Positions 12,760 to 24,289 of a stretch of 64,000 nucleotides of DNA are shown here, in pieces; the stretch's first letter is position 1; each line of letters begins with the position of its first letter. The stretch covers positions 6,373,458-6,437,457 of the forward strand of contig NC_066851.1 in NCBI RefSeq assembly GCF_001640805.2. Reading direction: 5' to 3'. The position numbers and the translations under genes were made by a program. The notes under the pieces are model-generated. The model was not told the origin of the DNA. It was given only the letters and a program-made list of their open reading frames with translations, and did not search any database. This stretch comes from Lates calcarifer. Taxonomy: Eukaryota > Chordata > Actinopteri > Centropomidae.

Positions 12760-13560
12760 ACAACCCACAAAGAAGGCTACGTGGGAGCTCAAACACATAC
12801 TAACAATGAGCTCTCCCATCTGCAAAATGCCCTTTGAAACACTGAAGAGCAGAACACCTACCTGCAAAGCAGGGTAGACCACATGACACATGAAAGGGTG
12901 ATGTTTCGCCACAGAGTGCACAATGATCAACTGAAAATAAACAGGCTGGAGGGTCTTCTAGAGTTAAGGGAGAGGCAATCCAAGAATGAATACACAAAAT
13001 GCTACAAGATGGTAAAGCACAGGTTGGAACTCTTTCACCTAAAGCTGCGTCTCCAATTAACGGAGGAGGAGTGCAAGGTCGCAGAGCACAAAAACCAGCA
13101 GAATGTGAATAAGGTGAAGGAGCAACTCCACAAAAGAAAATATTTCAGCTCAAGAAAGAAGAGGAGGAACTCTCTGAGAGGCTCACACAGACCACAAACC
13201 AGCTGTACAGCAAAGGAGCCGTAAACCTCCATAAAGTAGAAGCTTGGCAGACAAAATATAACACACTGGAGGAGAAGTTGAGAACAGAGCTCGCCAAGAG
13301 AGAGGAGAGCTGGGAGGCAAAAAAATGGACGAGGAGGAGAAACACCTGGGAGGGGAGAAGAAAAAACTGGATGAAAGAGGAAACAAATGGAGGAAGTTAA
13401 GGACCATGAACTAGAAGGAATAGAAGTCAGAACAGGAAAAGGGGCAGAGGGAGGCACAAAAAAGAACAAAAAAGAGACAAAGATGTGAGGGCAGTGAAGA
13501 AAGGCAAAGGAAGGTGGACAGACTGGAGAAGAAGAAGGGTGCTTAGAGTTGGTAGCACTG
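12760..13560 (+). pseudogene. probable pseudogene of a charged coiled-coil protein
   Basis: A plus-strand frame from about 12799, open from 12883 after one stop, reads as a heptad-patterned, Lys/Glu/Leu-rich coiled coil (for example INRLEGLLELRERQSK and LRLQLTEEECKVAEHK). Near 13140 the sense shifts frame and continues as coiled coil (QLKKEEEELSERLTQTTNQL). Near 13323 it shifts again (MDEEEKHLGGEKKKLDER) with stops before about 13550. About 750 bp of coiled-coil coding potential with no splice break, broken by at least two frameshifts and several stops, suggests a decayed retrocopy or old exon. No poly(A) tail or parent gene is evident, and I cannot name the family. Antisense frames over it are shadows. 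Confidence 0.5.
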
Positions 13561-14338
13561 CTGTAGCTAACTACTTCCAATGAAGACTCCCAAGAAGCTT
13601 GAAGCTTGTAGCTACATTTTCAAAGTAGGTTCCTAAGCATTGATTGCCAAAACCTACCAAAATAAGTTTCAGTTTATAATAAATAAAGTTATCCTTTGAA
13701 AACTACATCCATCATCATTCACCCCCCTTAATAAAGCATTCCTTTGTAAGGCCCTGAGAAACAAAGGCAGGGAGGCAGCAATGAGGTTTATTAAAATATA
13801 AATATAGAATAAATAGGCATAGCCATTGTATTTGATGCCTTAATCTTTTATGGCTTGCTGATCTCTCTATGTAACACATTTAAGAAGGTGAGATTCAACT
13901 GAAAAAGTAATAGATGTGTTCCATGGCAAACTACAAGAAACTGCAAGAAATATATGTGAGGATCCATCCATAGAAAAGGCAAATCAAAGGCGTTAAGGCC
14001 ACACAGAGTCTAGTTAGTCACTGGCAACAACTAGCTCAGGGGCAGACAGATCCAGGAAACACAAGGATGTGGCACTTCAAAAAAACACAGGCTCATGTCT
14101 GATTTTTATCCACAACTGCACCCTCTCCCTCTCTCTTTCCGTCTCCTTGGCTGTCTCTCATCATCTCTGCCTGCCTTCTCTCTTTCGCTTCATGTCACTC
14201 TCTCTCCCTCACACGCACGCAAACGCTCACACATTTCCTTCCAGGATACAGGCTGATTCACAGCTGATGCAATTCAATGCTATTTTGTCAAATGTCCTTT
14301 CTTGCTCTCTCTGTGTTCTTCTCTATCCCTTTCTTCAG

Positions 14339-14344
<6 letters not shown>

Positions 14345-14373
<29 letters not shown>
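14345..14373. repeat. (TG)n microsatellite
   Basis: Uninterrupted TG run of about 14 units. Confidence 0.95.
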
Positions 14374-14377
<4 letters not shown>

Positions 14378-14678
14378 TCAACAGACAGAACTATCAGCCC
14401 TCTAGCTGCTATATGATGAACAATAATCTGATGATGGATCAGAATAGAACACTTTACAATGCTGTCATCACCACTTGCACTATGTATGGGGTGTTGTTGT
14501 GCATGTGGACGTGGTTGTCTAAATGTGTGGATCTGTTTGTAGGGAGGGGGTGAAAATGTGTGGATATATGTGTGTGTTACTCAGTGAGTGCATGCAGGAT
14601 TGCTATCTAGCCTCATAGAAGTGTTTTTACATTAATCCATAACTTTGATTGAAACCTTCCTCTATCTATTATTGATAG

Positions 14679-14700
14679 TGTGTGTGTGTGTGTGTGTGTG
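14679..14700. repeat. (TG)n microsatellite
   Basis: Uninterrupted TG run of 11 units, continuing as degenerate TG-rich sequence to about 14800. Confidence 0.95.
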
Positions 14701-15234
14701 CGCTTGAATGTGTATGTGTGTCTTCACACCGCCGTTGTTCGCCTGTGTGTATGTGGGAGTTTATGTGACAAAACACAAAGTGTGTGTGTCTTACAGAGAT
14801 TTATGAGCTGCAATATTCTTAGGACAGCAGAAAAAGATAAAATTCTTCAAAACTGCATAAGAGACACAGTAATAACCAACTTGGAAAGCTACAATAAACA
14901 TTTAGAGACTAGACAGATAGAAAATTTTATCTCCTACAACACACAGAATTTGTCCTTCTGCTTGTATTGTGGAGTTGAGTGGCTTCACGGAAAGTTTAAC
15001 ATTCAGCTCATATCTACAAGCAGAGCACTTTTACTTTCTGACTCTAAATGTGCAGCTCAAGCAGAATACAGGATGTGAAAAATGAAGGAAAATCAAGAAA
15101 AGATTGTTTAAGTGATGATCAGTGACATACACTAAAGATAAGTACACAGAATAGTGTTGTGTGACTAAAACTGACTATGAAACAATGCCTCTCACCCCCC
15201 ACCCTCCAAAAAAGTTTGATGTTTTGTTATTGTT

Positions 15235-15440
15235 ATTTTGCATCTCTTTATAGTTGTTTAGTGTCTACAGTTGGTCATTCTGTGTCTTTTAGGGTTCATT
15301 TCACTTCACCTTATGGTCATTTTGTGTCTTTTTCTTGATGTGTTTATGGTCATTTTGAGTCTCTTTACGGTCGTTTTAAGTCCCTTTATATTCAGTTTGT
15401 GTCTTTTTTTTGTCTGTTTTTCTGTCTGGTCACTTTGCAA
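15235..15440 (+). repeat. degenerate minisatellite (GGTCATTTTGTGTCTCTTT units)
   Basis: Repeated variants of GGTCATTTTGTGTCT appear at about 15273, 15315, 15347 and 15369, separated by CTTTT or TTTAT spacers, so the array has a roughly 18-36 bp period. The motif is a familiar teleost minisatellite. The same motif occurs on the opposite strand at 46158-46238. Confidence 0.6.
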
Positions 15441-18400
15441 ATAAAATAATAATAAAATAAAGTTTATTAGTTAGGAACTTCTTTTGTGAAGAGAGTATCA
15501 GTGCACACAACCAAAAAAGTAAATCAATCCAAAAACTGACAAGAGTAGCATAAATAAATCCATTTTAGGAACAGTATTTAAATAACTTTTAATTAAAAAT
15601 CATTGCTAAAATCTAAAAGATCATAATCTCATATTAAAAAGTGAATTCACTTTATTAGTTTTACAGTCTGTGGTTATTGACTCTCCAAAAGCTCAAAATT
15701 CATTTTTCATTTTTGATGTTCAGCATTTCAAAAAGCCTTTACACCCATTCCCTGTGAATCCTCTGATTTCGCTTTGCTAGACGTCTCCCTCTTGCATTTA
15801 GAGCCACTGTCTCTGAATAGAAGTCTGATTAAGACCTGCTTTGATTAATACCGGTTCTCCTTCACTGGATTTTACTCATGCAGTTAAATTTCCCACAATG
15901 ACTTTCAGTTTGAATAAATTGCATTAGACGTACAAATAAACAGTTTGCATCCTCCCCTCCAAATATTTTGCACACTTTACATGAATTACATGCAATTAAA
16001 ACCATATTACATATTCATTCAGATACACCCAGAGTAAATGAAGGTATTCATGCACACAGAACCCTTTAGTAGAAATTGCTATACCAGGTCTATCTATTAA
16101 TATTACAATACTCCATTGTCCTTGGAATGGCACACTATTACGTTGCATGTAAAGCAGCCATATACATAGTAATCAATAGCCTGAGAAGTAGAATCATTTA
16201 CATGCAATATGTCAAAGAGTGATTTCTAGCTTCCTGGTCTAGAATGGGAATAATCTACTAATGGCTGTCAGATACACTTTACACTGACCTTAAAGTGTTA
16301 GCAAGCAAGACAGATAGAGGAGAAGAAGGGTAGTAAGGGTGGCATTAAGGAGGTATGCAGAAAAGGTTTATTTGCTCGTGAAGACCTGGTAGAGTGAAAA
16401 TGTTGCCTCTGGATCAATCTTCATTTTGAGCATCAGCAATTATTTAGCAATTAGCAATTATTTGCAGTGATGTCTCTGGACATGTTTTAGTTCTGTTTTG
16501 GTCTTCATCATCTCCTGAGAGGAATATCTAATTCCATAGCTGCTAAATACCTCACTCTGAATGTGAATGCTTCACAGTCTGTCTGCCTTGGTGCTTAACA
16601 AGGTAGTGTAGAGTGGTTTTAATGGAGCTTGGTTGCTGAAAACAGCTTCCTGCTGAGGCTGGACACAAGATTGATGAGACACTTAGATTTGACCAGAACA
16701 GTAATGTTGCAACTGTAAAACCAAAACAATGAGCTCAAAGACCCTAAAATGCTCTGTTGAGTTGAAGTGAACTGAAGAGTTGGGTGACAATTCAGACAGA
16801 CCACAACTGCACTGCTCTACTGTATGTGTCTTAATCCCTGCTGATGGAACCAAATAGGACCACAAGTGTTATATTAGCCCTAAATATCTGAATGTAAAAG
16901 GAAAAAAGAACAGTTTATGCTAATCAAATACAATACAATAAATTTGTCACTGCACAAATAGTTAAAAAGAAATTGTCTTAGTGATTTAAGGAATAAATAA
17001 GTTCCTGATGAACAGATCATAACAACAAACCAAACTGAGATAGCGCATTCCAGTCGGCACATTAGTTACAAAAACCAAAACTGCAACTTCAGCACTTATG
17101 ATGGATTGAAATTGTTAGAGAGAAAACAATTCTAAAAAAAAACCCACCATGTCCTGGTAGAGAAAGGTTGACTTGATATCATACAATACCCAAAGACTGT
17201 AAAGCAGCAAAATGATATCTCTTTAGTAGGTCTGATGGAAAATCTTTATCAATATGAGACATCTCTAAAGGATGCTGCCAGCAGAGGAGCACAGCTGGTA
17301 AAATCTCACTTGAGTTATTCACACACAACCTTAATGTTAAAGAGGTCTGACATAGTCTTATCCCCCTTTGGACACTAAGCAGTCAGAGAAATGCAATGGG
17401 TGGAGCCAATGCACAGCCAGTTCATAATCACTGACTGTCTAGTGGCATCATGTTCAATGCGCCCATTTCAGTTTCAGGTCCAGGGTAATCTGAGTATGTT
17501 GCTTGTTTAATGTGTGTCTAACTAGACCAAATAAGCATTGTCTAGAGGGTTCTCAGTAGGCATTCAAAAGCCACACCTGTCACTGGTGTGTTGGTGGGGT
17601 GGGTTGGTGTTGGTCACTCTCTCTGCTCCATTATGTCAACCCAGACATAAGAGCCAGACTACCTTCAAGGGAGGTGTCTTAACTACCTAGTAACAGTTTC
17701 AAATGAGCTTCCCTAACACTGCTTGAATCAGTGAATGTTTTTCTTGATAAGGAAAACTAATGTCTCTCTTCAGACGAACCTGCTTGCTTCTTGCGGTTTC
17801 TCCTGAATCTGAAGACAAGATGTAGTTTAACTAGTAGCTTAGTTACTAGTATGTGTAGCGGTGATACTCTCCAACAATGAAAACAATAACTAGTCAAAAA
17901 GAAAAGTCATGTCATATCATGTTAAAACCACTACACCAGTGTCAGTCCTGTATTTTACATATAAACTGTGGTTGTTTTGGCTGTTAGTGAGTGAGAACAT
18001 TGGCACATGCATTTCTTTGTTTTCATCCTCAGCGGAAGGAATGACACCTTTCCCACACGAACTGACACTGTTGTAATAGATGCAAGTTTGTCAAAAAGTT
18101 ACTCAAAATGACATTTAATTAAAAATGTATAAGCTTTTTTTTCCAATGCTGTCTTTCACACATTAACACACATACTTAAAACCTTAGCTGGGTAAAAGAG
18201 GCAGCAATTAGTGATTTCACAGACCATCACCTTAATTAGAATGGAGAATAGGGACACAAACACTTTAACACACACATAGTGATGCCCTCACACATTCCTA
18301 AATAGACACCAGTCACACATACATGTACTAGGAGATGATTAACAAATGCTAGTTGCAAACACACTGGAGGGAAGTCAAAAAGAATGGAGTAGGAGGGAGA

Positions 18401-18474
18401 GAGAGAGAGCTGAACAAATGAGGGACAGAGAGAGAAGCAGGGAGGGAGGTGTGAGCTATAAAAACGCTGCCTAC
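15441..18474. other. unannotated AT-rich non-coding sequence
   Basis: No gene or known repeat recognised. The block at 15780-16240 is AT-rich with many TTAAT/ATTA words but no open frames. It looks more like non-coding conserved sequence than like decayed transposon, which is only an impression. Confidence 0.4.
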
Positions 18475-18612
18475 ACCAGACACAGGAAGTCACAAAGCTA
18501 ACCCACACACTAATGAGGGTCCATGTTAATTGAGGCTAGTAATTAATCAGTCCTGGTGCTAAATAATCCAATTCAAGCCTCCATGTCAGTCTGTCATAAT
18601 ATTAGCTTTACA
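18475..18612 (+). other. duplicated AT-rich element, copy A (candidate regulatory element)
   Basis: By hand alignment this segment matches 21851-21988 at a constant offset of 3,376 bp with no gap, at about 80 percent identity over 138 positions. A 23-bp block is identical (18497-18519, containing ACCCACACACTAATGAGGG). CATGTTAATTGA and CTGTCATAATATTAG are also shared. Homeodomain-type TAAT/ATTA words are abundant. It may be a tandemly duplicated non-coding element, or two copies of a dispersed repeat I do not recognise. No open frame. Confidence 0.55.
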
Positions 18613-18754
18613 GTCGCACACCCACACACTCCACATAAACTGGAGAAATGCACAAGTATAGTACACACACATACAAATTAGTGGACACACTGTACTTAGT
18701 CACCAACAAATCAAAGGTACTTACAAAGTGCCTTTGATTTGGACTTAGCAAGTG

Positions 18755-18776
18755 TTCATTCATTCATTCATTCATT
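18755..18776. repeat. (TTCA)n microsatellite
   Basis: About five tandem TTCA units, continuing imperfectly (CATTCACTCACTC) to 18795. Confidence 0.9.
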
Positions 18777-21700
18777 CGTCCATTCACTCACTCCCTCTTT
18801 GTTAGTCTGCCTCCCACTGGTTCAGAGGAGTATTAGCACTGAAACTAGGGTAATTCTTTCTCCTCCTTTCTGCTTCTTAAAGGGTTGGTTTTAATTTTTC
18901 AGATTTCAAATGGAACTAGCTATCGCAACCAATCTCTACACGTCAACAATTTCATATGTATTTTTATAAAAAGACACACAATTTTCCAAATAATGGCAAG
19001 TAAAAACAAATGCTGTGTAGAAGGTAAGGTAACTCTGACTACTAGGTTGGTGCCATCAGGAATACATTTTAGATGGCATATGCCATTAATCTCAAACAAA
19101 CACAAGGAATTTTGGTTTTAATCCAGAGGCCACTGAACTTGCGAACAGCCCTTAGTACAAGAAATGGAGCATGTCTTTGTCATGTCGGATATTGTTGGAC
19201 AGATATTGATCAGCAAATGTGTATTTTCATATATGTATGAATTGAAACTTACTTGCCAAACAAAAGTACTTTGAATTGAACTGAAATGAGCGGTGTTGAG
19301 GCTGCATTTGTCTCTGATGCTGATTACTGCGTGCTCACCAAAGAAAGCTTACAACACTCGGTGTTCAGAGTACTTCTCTGAGCAAAGAGAGGTTCTAGCT
19401 GAGAAGATTACCAGCCTATGACAGCAGTAATGCTACTGCAGGTGTTCTTAAAGATTTCCTGTGAATACTTTTACTGCCTATCACATGCTGCTCTCTCTCC
19501 ACGGAATTACAGTTTTTTTAATTCTTCTAATATCCTTTCATTACTTTTATCATTGGCCATTCCTACTAGAAACTTCAAAAGCTTTAGCTCTTGTTCTATG
19601 TTGTGCTGCAATGTAATCCAGCATTTATCCCAATGAATACAGCCCAGTGACAGACCATGTAAAATGCAGTGTAAAGAGAAAGCAGAGAATGATAGTGTTC
19701 TTGGTCACGCTAAAACAGTAATTACACTAATGTCACTGTTAATGAGATGATGATTTATGAATTAATTTTCAGGTGCTGTGCGATAGGTTTTATAGGAGTA
19801 AGGAGGGATTTTAATATTAGTAAATATCAGTTTATACATCAATAAAACCTCTTCTATATTCTGATTCTTGCAACTTAAAATTGGCTAAACAAATCTCTAA
19901 CAGTAAAAAGGATTTGTGCTTTTGCTTCATCCATACAGTCGTGCTGCAGTTACAGCAGAGGATGCTGACTTACAGTGTCGTTTTGGAGGATTGCTGCCAG
20001 TTGACTTTTAGTTCCTTGTGCGGTGTTGCGATCTGTGTCTTCAAAATGCTAACACTGAGTTTGAATGTGATGGAGTCTCCACCCAACACAACACATCCAA
20101 TTTTCCCTCAGAGAAATCAGTGATTTCTAGGAGAGAAAAGGTAGAGTTCTATTTGTGTATGCCTATATAACTATTATTAGAAATAGAAATATAAGGTTTG
20201 AATCATTTGATATCCAGACTTTTTTTTTTCTTTTAAAGAATTTGAGACAAAACAGAGCTGCTACAGCAAGGTTGTATGAAACTTCTTGAAAGTCTTTGAG
20301 AGCTTCACAGTACTGCATTGTGTTCATCTAACATGCTGAGTCAATGAAAGGTCTCAGCACAGCTGGATACACTGAGGCAAACAGCACACTTTTGTACAAC
20401 TGCTGTCTCTGCTGGTTCATTTTTGGGCCAAATCAGTATAGTGCACGAATTGTCTTTAATGTAAATGTTATTGTGACAACTCCTGTTTCAGAGCTGGTTA
20501 TTTCGTTGCATTGTTTGAGGCAGGATTAGATACACTGCAGTAAAATGCTAAACACCAACAGTAGAATTTAATTGGCTACCATGACAAAAATAACTGCCTG
20601 AAACTGTCTCAGGCAGAACTGAAAATTTCCAGAGAGGATCCTGTGAGAGTCACTAATGATTCATTTTGCACTTTGTCAAAGTTTTCAAAAACTTTCCTGT
20701 GACAATGTGATAACTTGATGTCACAATTAATTTTAAGCCAAAAGATTCAGTTCATATTCAGCGCAGCAGAACACAATGAGAGGGGCTGCTAACAAGGACA
20801 CTTGTGTAGAGACATGACAGTGCAATTATAATGGTGCATGGTGCAGTGGTGCAATGCTCAATACATTGGTACTGAATAATGAAATAAAATCAAGAAAATG
20901 GACTGGGACACTGAATTATCAGTTTTGTTGTCAAGCATACCTGCATGTTATTACTTTATTATTACTTACTTACTTTTTTCACCATGTGATGCCACCACTG
21001 TACCTCAATATAGGTCATGTGTCTGTGTGTCCAGGGTCCTATGTTCCCCAGTTCTGTATTCTGTTTAATAAGTTTATCGTATTATGTTTGGGTCAAATTT
21101 AACCCATTTCAAGTTAATTAATAATTATTATCCCTTTTTTTGTTGTTGTTAGTGGAACAATATCCCTGACCCCTAATCCTAATATGTGTCAGCTAGTGCA
21201 TTATCTAGGGCTCCCCATTCCAAAGTGTCGTCAAGATTTTTGAGGTTTTTTGTAGGGGTGTGTGTGTGTGTGTGTTGTGTGTGATTTGTTGAACTGCTCC
21301 CATGCTCTGTAATTTGGTGACAAATAACGTTGTTTGAGTTGGATTTAATTGAATTGAAATAGCTCATACTCCCTAACATCTAACCCTAATAAATTCAACT
21401 GTAGGCCTAATACACTGAGGGCCATTCAGCAGTGCTGGGAAAGAGAACACCCATTTGACAAATTCCCACAACAGCCTAAGTCACATTAATAGAAAACAGA
21501 GCTGGAGAACATATTTGATATGTTCCCATTATGAGCTATATAAACCTGAGGAACAGAGGGCCGTGGGAAACATAGGTATGACTCAGCTGCCTTTACCAAC
21601 AGACAGACAGTTGTTACAAACTAGTTGTTGAACATAGTGGAGAATTAAGCAGCTAAAGAGCAGGAGGTTTTCTTCAGGTGGTGTAGACCAAAGTGTGAAT

Positions 21701-21850
21701 ATTGGACTACTGGCTACAAACATAATGCATAATAATGCATAAGAATGGTTATGTTGCTCTGTGTTTACTTGATGGAGAAAGTGAAACTGGCAGACAGGAT
21801 TATGATGTAGAGTGAGACAGAGAGTTATGATATGTAAAAAATGAGCTCTT
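18777..21850. other. unannotated non-coding sequence
   Basis: Only low-complexity features: a T-run at 20219-20229 and a GT-rich array at about 21258-21284. Open frames at 18885-19121, 19418-19636 and 20854-21102 have no recognisable domain. Confidence 0.5.
21258..21284. repeat. (TG)n microsatellite, interrupted
   Basis: TG run with one TTG interruption. Confidence 0.85.
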
Positions 21851-21988
21851 ACCAGACGCAAAATGCTGCAAGGCTAACCCACACACTAATGAGGGATCAT
21901 GTTAATTGAAGCTGCTAAATAATCAGTCTGGCTGCTAAGAAATCCAATTTGGTCTTCTATTTCATTCTGTCATAATATTAGTTTTACA
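21851..21988 (+). other. duplicated AT-rich element, copy B (candidate regulatory element)
   Basis: Partner of 18475-18612, in the same orientation. The identical 23-bp block lies at 21873-21895, CATGTTAATTGA at 21898 and CTGTCATAATATTAG at 21967. All are offset 3,376 bp from copy A, so there are no net insertions or deletions. Divergence is concentrated in the middle (about 70 percent identity over 57 positions) and at the left edge, while the flanking words are perfectly kept. Confidence 0.55.
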
Positions 21989-22479
21989 AATACACACACA
22001 TAGGGAAAGTAATCCAAAAACAATGTTTTAGTAGACAAGCTGTGAAGGTTCAGATTGTTTTGGAATTCATATTTCATAATGAATAGATGATTTAATGTGA
22101 AACAAAACAAGAAGTCTGGGGTCCTGCTAGCAGCCCCTGAAAGCTGCAGTGTTCATTACACGCCAACACAGGAACCTTTAAATCAAAAAGGCTCATTCAC
22201 TTAAAGAACAAATGTCAGTATTGACAAACTGCATATTACAGTATGAGGTAGACCAGTGGTTCCCAACTGGTCCAGCTTCTCTGTCTCTAATACAATATGA
22301 AGATCACTGCAGTCATGTGGACAACAGAGCCTGCATCAATAGACTATTAGTACCATAAAGCTGCATATCATAGCCCTTACTACTAGGAAGTGAGAATCAG
22401 TGCATCTATTTCAAAGTAACCCACATGCTCATAATCTACTCCAAGTGGAAATGCAGTCCACTTTTGGAGACATCTGATG
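21989..22479. other. unannotated non-coding sequence
   Basis: Nothing recognised. Confidence 0.5.
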
Positions 22480-22790
22480 GCTGCAAGATCCAACCATTCA
22501 TTATCTATACCACTTATCCTTTAAGGGTCGTGGGGGGCGGGAGCCAATCCCAGCTGACGGTGGGTGGAGGCAGGGTACACCCTGTACATATCACCAGCGT
22601 ATCACAGGGCTGACACAGAGAGACAAACAACCATTCATTCACTCACATTCACACCTACGAGCAATTGAGAATCGCCAGTTAACCTAACATGCATGTCTTT
22701 GAACTGTGGAGGGAGGCCAGAGTTTACTCCGGAGTTCCTGGAGAGAACTCACGTAGGCACAGGGAGAACATGCAAACACAGAACCGGATT
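22480..22790 (-). mobile_element. RTE/Expander-like interspersed repeat fragment
   Basis: Contains in order CATTATCTATACCACTTATCC, a GGGTCGTGGGGGGCGGGAGC block, CCAGCTGACGGTGGG, GGCAGGGTACACCCTG, AACCTAACATGCATGTCTTT and GGGAGAACATGCAAACACA. This ordered string is one of the most abundant repeats of teleost genomes, which I associate with the 3' region of RTE-type LINEs. The tail-like CATT-rich end lies at the low-coordinate side, so the element probably reads on the minus strand. Class and orientation are from memory. Confidence 0.6.
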
Positions 22791-24253
22791 TTTGGAAGAA
22801 TCAGCCTTAATACATTTTAACACAACAGGTTTTTAGTCGTGTGTCTCGCACTGATCTCATGGAGTAGATATGTTTCTACAGCTGTCTACACAGGTTCATA
22901 CAGCTCATGCACTCATGGGCTATTTGCCCTTGAACACAACTCATAGTGTATTTTATGCTCAAGTTTATTTTCTTCTGTTTTACATCTGCAACTACAATAA
23001 ATGAGTGTTAAGATCAGAGTGTTGCCAGTGATGATCTACCCTCAATATTGTACCTTATTCTGTCCTAAGTAGACACAGAGTAAGACCAGCAAATTCAGTT
23101 CTCTCTGGAGAACTTACTCACTGCTGTTTAGAACATGAAAAATAACAGTAGCTACAGAATATTACTGGTTGATTTATACTGATATGAGTTGTGTATTTGA
23201 AGTATTTGCATTTGCATATTTTTTTTGGCCTTAATACAAAGCAGAACTATTAAAAACCAACCACTTTTTTTTCAAAAGATGGTACTTAAGGGACCCATTT
23301 TCCAATTTTTCATTTACCATTTTCTCTTTCCTTAGCTTCTTTTAGTCTCTCTCTGTTCAGCACTCACACACCCAAACTTCTCTCAGTTCTCTCATGTTCC
23401 ATCACAAACCCAACTTCTGCAGATTCTAATTACAGTTGACTGAAACATTTCCCATCTCATAATGCTTTTAAAAGCCATTAACAGTTGCATGTATACAAAG
23501 CACGCATATACATCTCTCACACTCGCAACTGTGACGTACTGTACTGTCTACTTCTACAAGTTACATACTGTGCAGTACATACAATATTCACATTGATCTG
23601 CAAATAGCGTGCACATAGTATATACTGCATCTCATTATCAGGAACTAGCTGAAATACACATAAATTTAATCTTAAATCATACGTGCTGTACACACAAATC
23701 ACAGTCATTAACATAACAACATGACATTAAAATGTATATATGCACAACAACACACACATAAAGACACACTGATCCCAGGCTGCAGTGCAACTGGTTGAAT
23801 TAGCATGCGGAAAGAATTAAAAGTTCTGTACCTACTTAAATATGCACACACAGATACGTGCACAGACACACACACACCTGCAGTACACAAGCAGACATTA
23901 TGCTAGACTACACAAGGTTCCAATGACAAAAAGAGACATGTAGATGCAACTGGAAGCCATGCTGTCGACACTCATATTTCATTGTCCATGTGTGCATGTC
24001 ATGGCAATTTGTTCCAGCATCTGCAAGAACATGTTCAAACAATATAATGGCAACATTTAAGTCGCAGTATGGGTGGTTCCCATGAACAGACTCTCACACA
24101 CAACACACACACACACCAATGATTAATTACTATGCATTTCCATATTGTGAAACGTGTGCGTGTCTTCCGTCTGTGTTGAAATTGTACTTGTCACTCTCAA
24201 TCTCCCTCTCTTAACTATAGTCAATCAATAATACAGGAGCCACTCACTGCTTG

Positions 24254-24289
<36 letters not shown>

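Larger units (their letters stand above)
13561..15234. other. unannotated sequence with CT-rich and TG microsatellites
   Basis: Holds a pyrimidine-rich CTCTCTC segment at 14120-14210 and two TG runs (listed separately). The open frames at 14069-14416, 14302-14553 and 14680-15078 are built around the microsatellites and show no domain. Confidence 0.5.

Noticed and set aside
13035..13580. Minus-strand 181-residue open frame
   Set aside because: Antisense shadow of the decayed coiled-coil frame; Phe/Ser/Leu-rich composition follows from Lys/Glu codons on the other strand.
22480..22790. Possible CpG-rich exon or promoter because of GGGGGGCGGGAGC
   Set aside because: The ordered words match a high-copy teleost repeat, which explains the local GC content.
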